Assembly: GCF_002741015.1 (NCBI RefSeq)
Contig: NZ_CP016616.1
Location: forward strand, 5,110,501 to 5,174,500
Length of the DNA stretch: 64,000 nt
Reading direction: 5' to 3'
Origin: Microvirga ossetica
Lineage (GTDB): Bacteria; Pseudomonadota; Alphaproteobacteria; Rhizobiales; Beijerinckiaceae
Shown here one piece after another: positions 32,761 to 41,651 of the stretch. Position 1 is the first letter of the stretch. The number at the start of each line of letters is the position of its first letter. The notes beneath the pieces are model-generated. The model saw nothing but the letters and a program-made list of their open reading frames with translations, ran no database searches and was not told the DNA's origin. The position numbers were made by a program, and so were the translations under genes.

Positions 32761-34129
32761 GGCATCCACCCAGGTGCGCTCGAACCTGTTCGGTGTGGTC
32801 TATGTGCTCGACGAGCCGTCGGCCGGGCTTCATCCCGCCGATACGGAGGCGCTGCTGAATGCGCTTGGGCAGCTGAAGGCGTCCGGGAATTCGCAGTTCG
32901 TGGTCGAGCACAATCTCGACGTGATCCGTCACGCCGACTGGATCGTCGATGTCGGTCCGGGCGCCGGCGAGCAGGGCGGCTTCGTGCTCTATAGCGGCCC
33001 ACCGGACGGGCTCGGACAGGTCGAGGCCTCGCAGACACGGCGCTTCCTGTTCGGCGAAAGCCCTCTCCCGCCTCGGGAGCCGCGCGCGCCGAAAGACTGG
33101 CTGCGCCTCGCCGGCATCACGCGCAACAACCTGGACGGGCTCGATGTCGCGTTTCCCTTGGGCGTGTTCACGAGTGTCACGGGAGTATCCGGCTCCGGCA
33201 AGTCGAGCCTGGTCAGCCAGGCCCTGGTCGAACTGGTCGCGGAGCATCTCGGCCATGACATCCTCGCGCAGGAGGAAGAGGGGGAGGAGCTCGAGCGGGC
33301 GGCGGTCGTCCCCGCCAGCGGCCGGATTGTCGGCGGCATGAAAGGGATCAAGCGCCTGGTGCGGGTTGACCAGAAGCCGATCGGGCGCACGCCGCGCTCG
33401 AATCTTGCCACCTATACCGGCCTTTTCGATCATGTCCGCAAGCTCTTTGCCGCAACCAGGCAGGCGCGCGCCCGTCGCTACGATGCGGGACGCTTTTCCT
33501 TCAACGTCGCCAAGGGACGCTGTCCCCATTGCGAGGGCGAAGGCTTCGTGATGGTCGAGCTGCTGTTCCTGCCGAGCGTTTATGCACCTTGCCCGACCTG
33601 TCATGGGGCGCGGTACAATGCCGAGACGCTGAAGATCAAATACCAGGATAGGTCCATCGCCGACGTGCTCGGAATGACGGTCGACGCGGCCTGGGAGTTC
33701 TTCGCCGACGAGCCGCATCTGCATCGCTCCCTCACGATCGTGCGCGAGGTGGGTTTGGGCTATCTGCGGCTTGGCCAACCCGCGACCGAATTGTCCGGAG
33801 GGGAGGCGCAGCGGATCAAGCTTGCGACGGAGCTGCAGCGGATCCAGCGCGGCGACACGCTCTACGTCCTCGACGAGCCGACCACCGGCTTGCACCCGGC
33901 CGATGTGGAAAGGCTCATCTCCCAGCTCGACGGGCTCGTCGAAGCCGGCAATACCGTGATCGTGGTCGAGCACGACATGCGTGTCGCGGCGCGAAGCGAC
34001 TGGGTCATGGATCTCGGTCCGGGAGCCGGTGACGAGGGCGGGCGAGTGGTGGCATCGGGGCCGCCGGACGAAGTGGCAAGAACATCGGGCAGCCGGACGG
34101 CGCCTTATCTGGCGCAAGCTCTCGCTTGA
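32761..34129 (+). pseudogene. 5'-truncated UvrA-type excinuclease ATPase
   Basis: About 456 codons of the C-terminal half of a UvrA paralogue. It begins with STQVRSNLFGVVYVLDEPSAGLHPAD, the end of the first ATPase unit. It keeps the second Walker A (GVSGSGKSSL), a zinc module (CPHCEGEGF, CPTCHG), the second signature LSGGEAQRIKLA and Walker B (LYVLDEPTTGLHPAD). The first Walker A, first zinc module and first signature are missing, and the DNA upstream is unrelated. Full UvrA2-type proteins have about 800-850 residues. It is unlikely to act in repair; the remaining frame is open, so the loss may be recent. Confidence 0.82.
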
Positions 34130-34135
34130 CACATT

Positions 34136-35824
34136 TCAGCTCAAAGTGGCGACGCTCATGTCTCCCTGTTCGGACAGGCGCGGGCCGAATTGGGAGGTGC
34201 TGACCGTAGCGCGGCCCGTGATGAGCTCGGCGCAGCGGCTGCCCAGCATCATGGCGGGGGCGTTCGTGTTGCCCGCGTTGATGTTGGGCATGGCCGAGAG
34301 GTCGCAGACGCGCAGGTTCTCGATGCCGCGGACGCGGAGCCTGGAATCGAGCACGGCCATCGGGTCGCTGGCTGTCCCCATTCGGCACGTGCCGCTCGGG
34401 TGATAGTTCGTTTTTACGAAGCGACGGCAATGCTTCATGATCGCCTCATCGCTCAGATCGTTCGGATCGGGGATCGAGATGCGCTCGATGCGCTCGGCCA
34501 AAGGACTGGTCCGGAAGGCGCGGATGAAGAATCGCTGACCATCAATCATGTTCCGGGCATCGTCGGGATGCTTCAGCAGATTGGGCGAGACGAGCGGCAT
34601 ATCGTCCGGATCGCTCGAGCGCAGGCGGACATAGCCGCGGGATTTCGGCTTCACCACCACCGTCGTGATCGTCAGCCCATAGGTGTCGTCGACAAGACCT
34701 AGCGTGTCGCGATCGAGATAGATGATGGGCACGCAGAAGGCTTGGATCGTGGGTTCCGCGTTCGGATCGGCCGGATTGACGAAGGCGCCGGCCTCGACAC
34801 CGGCCGAGAGGATCGGGCCCGACCCGAAGAGCCGGAAATGAAGGCCGTTGAGGAGCATTCGCCAACCGACGCCCTGTCGGTAGTAGCCATACGGCCCATT
34901 CGCCTTCGCAATGAGCGGCACCTCCGGGTGGTCGATCAAATTCTCTCCGATACCGGGCAGGTCGGCGATGCAGGTGATTCCGTGCTCCCGCAGCTGATTG
35001 GCAGGGCCGATTCCGGACAGCATGAGAAGCTGCGGCGTGACGAGCGCGCCGGATGCGACGATGACCTCGCCATCCGCATAGACTTGATGATCCACACCCT
35101 TGGCGTCCCTATAGGTGACCCCTACGGCGCGACCGTTCTCGATCTCGATCTTGCGCACACGCGACTGGAGGCGGATGACGAGGTTCGGGTTGTCCGCGAG
35201 TGGCGCCAGGAAGGCATAGGCCGCGCTGCTGCGCCTGCCGCGCCGGTTCATGAACTGATAGAATCCGACTCCGCGCTGCTTCGGTCCGTTGAAGTCCGGG
35301 CTGAACGGCTCGCCCAGGGCTTGGATGGCCTGAACGAACCAGCGGGACATGTCGTTGATATGGCCGGGATCGGAGACGAGAAGCGGCCCGTCAGCGCCAT
35401 GCAGCTCGTTATAGAGCCTGTTGTTGCCTTCCATGGTGTGGAAATGGGGCAGAACATCGGCCCAGCTCCAGCCGGGATAATCGTTCTCCCCGTGCAGCAT
35501 GTCGTGCCACTCGTCGTAGTCGGACGGTCGGCCGCGCATATAGACCTGCGCGTTCACCGACGAGCCGCCGCCGAGAACGTTGGCCTGCGGAATATCGTGG
35601 ACCCGGCCGTCCAGATGCTCCTGCGGCACCGTGTGATGATACCGCATGTATTTGCTGCCATTGATCATCTTGAAGATGCCGGGCGGCATGTCCAGGAGCC
35701 GATGACGGTGGGAGTATCCGCCTTCGAGCAGCAGCACGCGCGCACCTTCGTTCACCAGCCGCGCCGCGGCCACGGAGCCCGAAGATCCCCCGCCGACGAT
35801 GATGTGGTCAAAACGCTCTTTCAT
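34136..35824 (-). CDS. GMC family FAD-dependent oxidoreductase
   Basis: A 562-residue cytoplasmic flavoenzyme of the choline/alcohol dehydrogenase (GMC) family. The FAD loop GGGSSGSVAAARL is at residues 11-23, the GMC signature near 85-95 (NVLGGGSSVNAQVYMRG), and the active-site region YHPSGTCRMG near 490 with NINAGNTNAPAMM near 525. The substrate is probably a sugar-derived or other alcohol. It is the last gene of the ribose-type ABC operon, 63 bases after the dehydratase, and converges with the uvrA remnant. AGGTGAAG precedes the ATG. Confidence 0.92.
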   Translation of the reverse strand: MKERFDHIIVGGGSSGSVAAARLVNEGARVLLLEGGYSHRHRLLDMPPGIFKMINGSKYMRYHHTVPQEHLDGRVHDIPQANVLGGGSSVNAQVYMRGRPSDYDEWHDMLHGENDYPGWSWADVLPHFHTMEGNNRLYNELHGADGPLLVSDPGHINDMSRWFVQAIQALGEPFSPDFNGPKQRGVGFYQFMNRRGRRSSAAYAFLAPLADNPNLVIRLQSRVRKIEIENGRAVGVTYRDAKGVDHQVYADGEVIVASGALVTPQLLMLSGIGPANQLREHGITCIADLPGIGENLIDHPEVPLIAKANGPYGYYRQGVGWRMLLNGLHFRLFGSGPILSAGVEAGAFVNPADPNAEPTIQAFCVPIIYLDRDTLGLVDDTYGLTITTVVVKPKSRGYVRLRSSDPDDMPLVSPNLLKHPDDARNMIDGQRFFIRAFRTSPLAERIERISIPDPNDLSDEAIMKHCRRFVKTNYHPSGTCRMGTASDPMAVLDSRLRVRGIENLRVCDLSAMPNINAGNTNAPAMMLGSRCAELITGRATVSTSQFGPRLSEQGDMSVATLS

Positions 35825-35887
35825 TGCTTCACCTGGTTCCCTGTGGCCGAAGCGTGCGACGCCGGACGTCTCCGGCCGATCCGCGGC

Positions 35888-36976
35888 TCATGCCTTGATC
35901 GTCTCAAGCCCCTTCCAGTCGAAGGCGATGCCGTGGCCGGGCCGGTCCGGCGCCAGGGCAAAACCGTCCTGAATCTTGAGAGGCTCGGCAATGTAGCGTT
36001 CGAGCCCGAAACCGTGGGCTTCGAGATAGGAGCGGTTCGGACAGGCCGCGAGGAGATGAACGGTCACGTCATGCGCGCCGTGGCTGGTCACGGGCAGGTT
36101 GAAGGCCTCGGCCAGATGCGCGATCTTCATGAACGGGGTGACGCCGCCGCAATTGGTGACGTCCGGTTCCGGATAGGTCACGCCGCCGCCGGCCACGTAG
36201 AGCTTGAATTCCCAGAGCGTGCGCAGATTTTCGCCCGCCGCGATCGGAAGTCCGCCCTCACGCACGATGCGGGCGTGACCCGCCGGATCGTCGGGAATGG
36301 TCGGTTCCTCGAGCCAAGTGAGGTCGGAGGGCTGAAGGGCCCGCGCAGCGCGGATTGCGCCGTCGACGCTCCACTTCATGTTCGCGTCGGCCATCAGCGG
36401 GAAGCCGGTGCCCAGATGCTCGCGCATCGCCTGCACGCGCTCCACGTCCTCGAACAGATTGGCGCGGCCCACCTTCATCTTGATGGCGCGGAAGCCTTTC
36501 GCGAGATTGTCGTCCGTCTGGCGCAGGAGCTTGTCGAGGGGCAGTTCGAGGTCGATGCCGCCCGCATAGCAGGGCACGCGAGGATCATAACCGCCGAGGG
36601 CTTTCCAGAGCGGAAGGTTGGCGCGCTTCGCCTTGAGATCCCACAGGGCCATGTCGAAGGCCGAAAGCGCCAGGACTGTCGGGCCGCCGCGGCCGCCGTA
36701 GTGGAGGGCCCACCAGGCCTTGTGCCAGAGGCGCTCGATCTCGTCGGCCTCTTCGCTGTCCATGATCTCCGGCATTTCGCGAGCGAGGACCGCGTGGATG
36801 GCGGCGCCGTTGCGCCCGATCGTGAAGGTGTAGCCGACACCCTCCGCCCCGTCGGCGTCGCGAATGCGTACGGTGTTGAGTTCGAAAGCGCGCATCTCGC
36901 CATGCATGGAGTCGGTCAGAACGGTCGGCAGCGGGATGCGGTAGAAGCCGGGTTCGATGGAAGTGATCCGGGGCAT
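35888..36976 (-). CDS. Mandelate racemase/muconate lactonizing enzyme family protein
   Basis: A 362-residue enolase-superfamily enzyme, probably a sugar-acid dehydratase or racemase. The barrel bears KMKVGRANLF (catalytic Lys pair, about residue 163), metal ligands in LMADANMKW (Asp), WLEEPTIPDD (Glu) and IAAGENLRT (Glu), and SHGAHDVTVH near the C-terminal end. AGGA precedes the ATG. It lies between the second ABC permease and the GMC oxidoreductase. Substrate cannot be assigned from sequence; the operon suggests an imported sugar or sugar acid. It is distinct from the family member at 48154. Confidence 0.9.
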   Translation of the reverse strand: MPRITSIEPGFYRIPLPTVLTDSMHGEMRAFELNTVRIRDADGAEGVGYTFTIGRNGAAIHAVLAREMPEIMDSEEADEIERLWHKAWWALHYGGRGGPTVLALSAFDMALWDLKAKRANLPLWKALGGYDPRVPCYAGGIDLELPLDKLLRQTDDNLAKGFRAIKMKVGRANLFEDVERVQAMREHLGTGFPLMADANMKWSVDGAIRAARALQPSDLTWLEEPTIPDDPAGHARIVREGGLPIAAGENLRTLWEFKLYVAGGGVTYPEPDVTNCGGVTPFMKIAHLAEAFNLPVTSHGAHDVTVHLLAACPNRSYLEAHGFGLERYIAEPLKIQDGFALAPDRPGHGIAFDWKGLETIKA

Positions 36977-37018
36977 GGTTGTCCTACGTTCGCGTCGTTG
37001 TCGAATGCGTTGCCGCCC

Positions 37019-37993
37019 TCAGGCCGCCTCTTCGGTGCGCATACTCAGACGCGCCTGGATGGCGACGACGAGCAGCAGGAACGCGCCGCGGATGACCGAC
37101 TGCCAATAGGCGGACAGGCTGATCCAGCCGAGGCCGTTCTCGAAGTTAAGGATGTTGAAGATGAGCCCCAGCAGGAGCACGCCGGCGAGGGTCGAACCGA
37201 CGGAGCCGACACCGCCCGTCAGGAGCGTGCCGCCTACGACGACGGCCGCGATGGCGAAGAGTTCCCAGCCGACGCCCTCGATGGGCTGGCCTGCGCCGAA
37301 CTGCGCCGCGAGGATCACGCCTGCAAGGCCTGCGAGGCCGCCGCTCGCCAGATACACGAGCGCCTTCACCCGGTTCGCAGGCAATCCCATGAGGCGTGCC
37401 GCATCCTCGTTTCCGCCGATGGCGAGGACAGTGCGCCCGAATGAGGTGAGATTGAGGATGAGAGAGCCGAGGAGATAGGCGAACAGCGCGATCCAGGCCG
37501 GGATTGGAAAGCCGAGAAAATCCCCCTGACCGAGCTCGGTAAAGCCCGATTCATAGGACACCGAGACGGACTGGTTTCCCGCCAGCAGCAGCGCGCATCC
37601 GCTCGCCGCCAGCATCGTCGCGAGCGTCGCGATGAAGGGCAGAATGGCGAGCCGGGTGATGATGAAGGCGTTGCAGGCGCCGACCGCGAGCCCCGCAGCC
37701 AGTCCGCCGAGCAATCCGGGCAGGACGCCATAGGAAGAGAGCAGGGCGGCGACGACGCTGCCGAGAGCTGCCGTGGACCCGACCGACAGGTCGATGCCGC
37801 CGGTGATGATGACGAAGCACATCCCCAGTGCGACCAGCGCGAACATGCTGTTGTAGCGCAGGACCGACAGCACATTGAATGCACCGAGGAAGTTGTCGTA
37901 CCGAAGCCAGCCGAACACGATGAGAGCCAGAAGCGCGAGAAGCACGCCGTAGCGACCGATGCCCTGAAACAGCTTGAGCGAGGTGGTGTTCAT
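37019..37993 (-). CDS. Ribose-type ABC transporter permease (second of two)
   Basis: A 324-residue inner-membrane permease of the BPD_transp_2 family (RbsC-like), about nine helices, with FVIITGGIDLSVGST near residue 62 and the coupling motif AIGGNEDAARLMGLPANRVK near 195-214. It pairs with the permease at 38002 to form the channel for carbohydrate import. I chose the ATG at 37993 for its GAGG site six bases upstream and family alignment. Two different permease genes rather than one suggest a heterodimer, as in some xylose or rhamnose systems. Confidence 0.92.
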   Translation of the reverse strand: MNTTSLKLFQGIGRYGVLLALLALIVFGWLRYDNFLGAFNVLSVLRYNSMFALVALGMCFVIITGGIDLSVGSTAALGSVVAALLSSYGVLPGLLGGLAAGLAVGACNAFIITRLAILPFIATLATMLAASGCALLLAGNQSVSVSYESGFTELGQGDFLGFPIPAWIALFAYLLGSLILNLTSFGRTVLAIGGNEDAARLMGLPANRVKALVYLASGGLAGLAGVILAAQFGAGQPIEGVGWELFAIAAVVVGGTLLTGGVGSVGSTLAGVLLLGLIFNILNFENGLGWISLSAYWQSVIRGAFLLLVVAIQARLSMRTEEAA

Positions 37994-38001
37994 CGGCAAC
38001 C

Positions 38002-39003
38002 TCAGCGATGGCTCTGCCGCTGCAGCCAGACGGCCAGAACGATGATGACGGCCTTCGCCACGAGGGCCGCCGCATCCGGAACGCCATTGGCAAGCAACGT
38101 ATAGCGGACGAGCTGAATGATGAGCGCACCGACCAAAGTGCCTATCACTGTGGCGCGGCCGCCGGTGAGAAGCGTGCCACCCACGGCCACCGCCGCGATG
38201 GCATCGAGTTCCATGCCGAGGCCGACGAGATTGGCATCGGCGGCGGAGTTGCGAGCGATCACGATGAGACCTGCGATGCCGGAAAGCACTCCGCTGATGA
38301 GGTAAACCCGCTGCTTCACGGAGGTGACGGGGATTCCGGCAAGCCGGGCCGCGCGTTCGTTGCCGCCGATTGCCAGGATCTGTCTGCCGAAGACGGTTCG
38401 CCGGAGCATCCAGGCCGCAAGCGCTACGATGACGATCATCAGGATGGCCTGGAAGGGAATTCCGGAGACCCGTCCCAGGCCGATGAACTGAAAGCTCGGC
38501 AGGTTGAACACCTGCAGATTGCCGTTCGTGAACACCTGAGCGATGCCGCGCCCGGCGATGAAAAGCACGAGGGTCGCGATGATTGGTTGGATCCGCAGGC
38601 GCGTTACCAGCCATCCGTTGAACCAGCCGAGCGCTCCCGTCACCAGAACGGGTATGACGAACGCCAGCGCGATGCCGATGGCCGGGTGGGGCAGGGGAAA
38701 AAGCTTGCCGAGAAAGATCAGCGGCGCCAGCGCTCCCGCAATCGCCATGAGGGCACCGACGGAAAGGTCGATTCCACCGGTGGCGATGACCAGAGTCATC
38801 CCGACGCCGACGATCACGATGGTGCAAACCTGGGTGAGATTGACGTTGAGCGTCTGCAAGGTGGCGAAGTTGGGCGTGACGGCGAGATTGATCAGGATCA
38901 GGAGCGCCAGGGCGATCCAGGCGCCATGGCGCGTCAGCAGGGTTCTGACATCGACGCGGGGAGCCCTTTGTGCCGGAGGAAGGGTCGTGGCGGTTTCAGC
39001 CAT
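38002..39003 (-). CDS. Ribose-type ABC transporter permease (first of two)
   Basis: A 333-residue permease of the same family, with TLVIATGGIDLSVGALMA near residue 75 and ILAIGGNERAARLAGIPVTSVK near 215-236. The ATG at 39003 lies eight bases inside the end of the ATPase gene, so they are translationally coupled. It ends nine bases before the next permease starts. Together with 37019, 38996 and 40594 it makes a complete importer. Confidence 0.92.
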   Translation of the reverse strand: MAETATTLPPAQRAPRVDVRTLLTRHGAWIALALLILINLAVTPNFATLQTLNVNLTQVCTIVIVGVGMTLVIATGGIDLSVGALMAIAGALAPLIFLGKLFPLPHPAIGIALAFVIPVLVTGALGWFNGWLVTRLRIQPIIATLVLFIAGRGIAQVFTNGNLQVFNLPSFQFIGLGRVSGIPFQAILMIVIVALAAWMLRRTVFGRQILAIGGNERAARLAGIPVTSVKQRVYLISGVLSGIAGLIVIARNSAADANLVGLGMELDAIAAVAVGGTLLTGGRATVIGTLVGALIIQLVRYTLLANGVPDAAALVAKAVIIVLAVWLQRQSHR

Positions 39004-40525
39004 GAGCGGCCTCCGGGGCGCTCTCATGCCCATGAGCCATGGCCGCCATGACGCTCTGCTCGTTCAACGCCTCACCCTTCAGTTCCGCGGCCGTATAGCC
39101 ATCGCGGAGAACGAAGATGCGGCTTGTCGCCTCCACCACCTCTTCCAGTTCCGAGGAAATCATCAGCACGCCGAGCCCCTGGCCGGCCAGCTCCCGGATC
39201 AGGCTGAGGATCTCGGCCTTGGCGCCCACATCGATGCCGCGGGTCGGCTCGTCGAGGATGAGAAGCTTGGGGTTCATGCAGAGCCAGCGCGCCAGCAGCA
39301 CCTTCTGCTGGTTGCCGCCCGAGAGTTCACGGATCCGCTGCTCCGGCCCGGAGCAGCGAATGCCCAGGCGCTTGATGAAACGGTCGACGATCTCGCGGCT
39401 GCGAGCCTCGTCCACGATGCCGCGTCGCGACAGATGCGGCATGAGCGCCAGCGTGAGGTTCTCGCGCACCGACATGTCGGGGATGATGCCTTCGAGCTTG
39501 CGGTCCTCCGAGCAGAAGCCCATGCCGGCCTGGATGGCGTCCGAGGGGGAGGCAATTGCGTTCTCACGGCCGGCGAAGGTGATCGTGCCGGAATCCGGCT
39601 TTTCGGCACCGAAAACGGCGCGGACGGACTCCGTCCGGCCTGCACCGAGCAGTCCGGCGAGACCGACGATTTCACCCGAGCCGACCTCGAAGCTGACGTC
39701 GCGGACCTTGCGCCCGGCGGCGAGATTTTGAACCGTCAGAACTGTCTGGCGACCATCGCCGATTGATGGGTCTGCATCGTGCGATTCCCGCAGAACCTGG
39801 GTGAGTTCGCGACCCAGCATGGACGTGACGAGATCGAGCCGCGATAGCTGGGTCATCGGGGCGACCTGTACGGTTCGGCCATCGCGCATGATGGTGACGC
39901 GGTCGCAGACGGCGTAGAGTTCGTCGAGCTTATGGCTCACGAAGATCACCGAGACGCCGGCTGCCTTGAGCTGGCGGATGACGCCGAAGAGCACCCGGAC
40001 TTCGCGCTCATCCAGGGAGGATGTGGGCTCGTCCATGATGACGAGCTTGGCTTCGAACCCGATCGCGCGGGCAATGGCGACCATCTGCTGCACGGCGGTC
40101 GGATAAACCATGAGCGGGCGATGCACGTCGATGTCGATGTTGAAGCGTGCGAGGAGGGCGCGCGCATCTGCATGCATGGCGGGCCAGTCGAGAAGGCCGA
40201 AGCGGCGCTTCTCCCGACCGAGGCAGATGTTCTCAGTCACGGATCGATAAGGCACCAGGTTGATCTCCTGGTAGATCGTGCTGATCCCGGCCCTCTGCGC
40301 CTCCTGCGGCGACGAGAACTCGACCGGATTTCCGTCGAACAGGATTTCGCCGGCATCCTTCCTGTAATAGCCGGTCAGGATCTTGATCATGGTCGACTTG
40401 CCGGCGCCGTTCTGACCGATCAGCGCATGAACCTCGCCTCTCTCCACCACGAGCTCGGCTGCGCGCAAGGCCGGGATGCCGGCGAAGCGCTTGTCGATGC
40501 CGTGCATGGTGAGGAGCGGCGCCAT
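38996..40525 (-). CDS. Sugar ABC transporter ATPase with two nucleotide domains (RbsA/XylG-like)
   Basis: A 509-residue cytoplasmic ATPase. The first domain has GQNGAGKSTMIKIL near residue 38 and Walker B LVIMDEPTSSLD; its signature is altered to YPTAVQQMVAIARA. The second domain has GLAGLLGAGRTES as a degenerate Walker A, the signature LSGGNQQKVLLARWL, and LLILDEPTRGIDVGAK. This asymmetry is normal for RbsA-type proteins. I chose ATG 40525 (MAPLLTMHGIDKRF) by family alignment. It powers uptake through the two permeases. Confidence 0.93.
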   Translation of the reverse strand: MAPLLTMHGIDKRFAGIPALRAAELVVERGEVHALIGQNGAGKSTMIKILTGYYRKDAGEILFDGNPVEFSSPQEAQRAGISTIYQEINLVPYRSVTENICLGREKRRFGLLDWPAMHADARALLARFNIDIDVHRPLMVYPTAVQQMVAIARAIGFEAKLVIMDEPTSSLDEREVRVLFGVIRQLKAAGVSVIFVSHKLDELYAVCDRVTIMRDGRTVQVAPMTQLSRLDLVTSMLGRELTQVLRESHDADPSIGDGRQTVLTVQNLAAGRKVRDVSFEVGSGEIVGLAGLLGAGRTESVRAVFGAEKPDSGTITFAGRENAIASPSDAIQAGMGFCSEDRKLEGIIPDMSVRENLTLALMPHLSRRGIVDEARSREIVDRFIKRLGIRCSGPEQRIRELSGGNQQKVLLARWLCMNPKLLILDEPTRGIDVGAKAEILSLIRELAGQGLGVLMISSELEEVVEATSRIFVLRDGYTAAELKGEALNEQSVMAAMAHGHESAPEAAHG

Positions 40526-40593
40526 GAAAGTTCCGGGTTCTGTCGGCCAAACGAAAGAGGCGCTGCCCGCATCGGCCGGCAGCGCCTTGGCGT

Positions 40594-41574
40594 TCAGTAC
40601 GCGTCGGCGATGAGCTGGGCCGCGTTCGACTTGTCGAAGAAGCGGTCGGTGTTCACTACCCACGGCTGGATCTGCTCGCCTTTGGAAAAGCGAGCCAAGG
40701 TCTCGAAGGCTTTCGGTCCGAACTTAGGATTGCACTCCACGGTGGCGAGCATCTTGCCGTCGATGATGGCCTGCAGCGCATCGCGCGTGCCGTCGACGGA
40801 GACGACGATCACGTCCTTGCCCGGCTTCTTGCCGGCGGCCTCGAGAGCCGCGATGGCGCCAATCGCCATCTCGTCGTTGTGAGCATAGATCGCCGTTGCG
40901 TCGGGGTGGGCCTGCAGCAGCGTCTCGGCGACCTGACGGCCCTTGTCGCGGGCGAAGTCGCCGGACTGGGACGCCACGATCTTCATGCCCGAATGAGCCT
41001 TGATGTAATCCTCGAAGCCCTTGCGCCGATCATTGGCCGGCGAAGAGCCCGTGGTGCCTTCGAGCTGGATGATCTTGGCATTGCCATTGACGGCCTTGGT
41101 CAGGGCCTCAGCCGCGCGCTTGCCTTCGTCCACGAAGTCGGACCCGATGAAGGTGACATAATCCCGACCGGCCTTGGCGAGGCTCTGGTCCACGTTGCGG
41201 TCAAGCAGGACGACCGGAATGCCCGCCTTCTTGGCTGCCATGACGGCAGGGATGAGGGGCTTCTCCTCGCGCGGGGCCAGGAAGATCAGATCGACGCCCT
41301 GGGCAATCATCGAGTTGACATCGGCCACCTGCTTGGCGGCCGAACCGGCTGCGTCCGTATAGACGAGCTGGTGTCCGAGCTTCGCGGCTTCAGCCTTCAT
41401 GCTCTCCGTCTGGGCAATGCGCCAGGGATTGTTGGACTCCGTCTGAGCGAAGCCGACCTTGTATTTGTCCTTCTGCTTCAGCTTGGGCAGCTCCTGCGCC
41501 GACACGCCGCCAAGTCCCAGGCCAAGGGCAGCCACACCCGTCGCAAGTGCAAGGAAAGTTCGTCTCAGCATCAT
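40594..41574 (-). CDS. Periplasmic sugar-binding protein (RbsB/Peripla_BP_4-like)
   Basis: A 326-residue precursor with a signal peptide ending near residue 26 (GVSAQELP). The mature part has the RbsB-type fold: YKVGFAQTESNNPWR at the start, IFLAPREEKPLIPAV, TAIYAHNDEMAIGAI and VSVDGTRDAL near the C-terminal lobe. GGAGG lies before paired ATGs at 41574 and 41571. It binds the substrate for the ABC importer; its specificity is unknown. Confidence 0.92.
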   Translation of the reverse strand: MMLRRTFLALATGVAALGLGLGGVSAQELPKLKQKDKYKVGFAQTESNNPWRIAQTESMKAEAAKLGHQLVYTDAAGSAAKQVADVNSMIAQGVDLIFLAPREEKPLIPAVMAAKKAGIPVVLLDRNVDQSLAKAGRDYVTFIGSDFVDEGKRAAEALTKAVNGNAKIIQLEGTTGSSPANDRRKGFEDYIKAHSGMKIVASQSGDFARDKGRQVAETLLQAHPDATAIYAHNDEMAIGAIAALEAAGKKPGKDVIVVSVDGTRDALQAIIDGKMLATVECNPKFGPKAFETLARFSKGEQIQPWVVNTDRFFDKSNAAQLIADAY

Positions 41575-41651
41575 CTTCCTCCATGAAGGTTTTCGCCCCT
41601 CTTGCCGGGGTTCGTTGTGTATTGCTGCAGCCCGTTCAGGGCTGCAGGTCT

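Noticed and set aside
32747..34132. A 461-codon frame opposite the uvrA remnant
   Set aside because: Antisense shadow without any family motif, while the plus strand has clear UvrA motifs.
37019..38827. A 602-codon fusion of permease with upstream sequence
   Set aside because: The N-terminal 278 codons are a shadow of the other permease in a different frame; the true start is the ATG at 37993.
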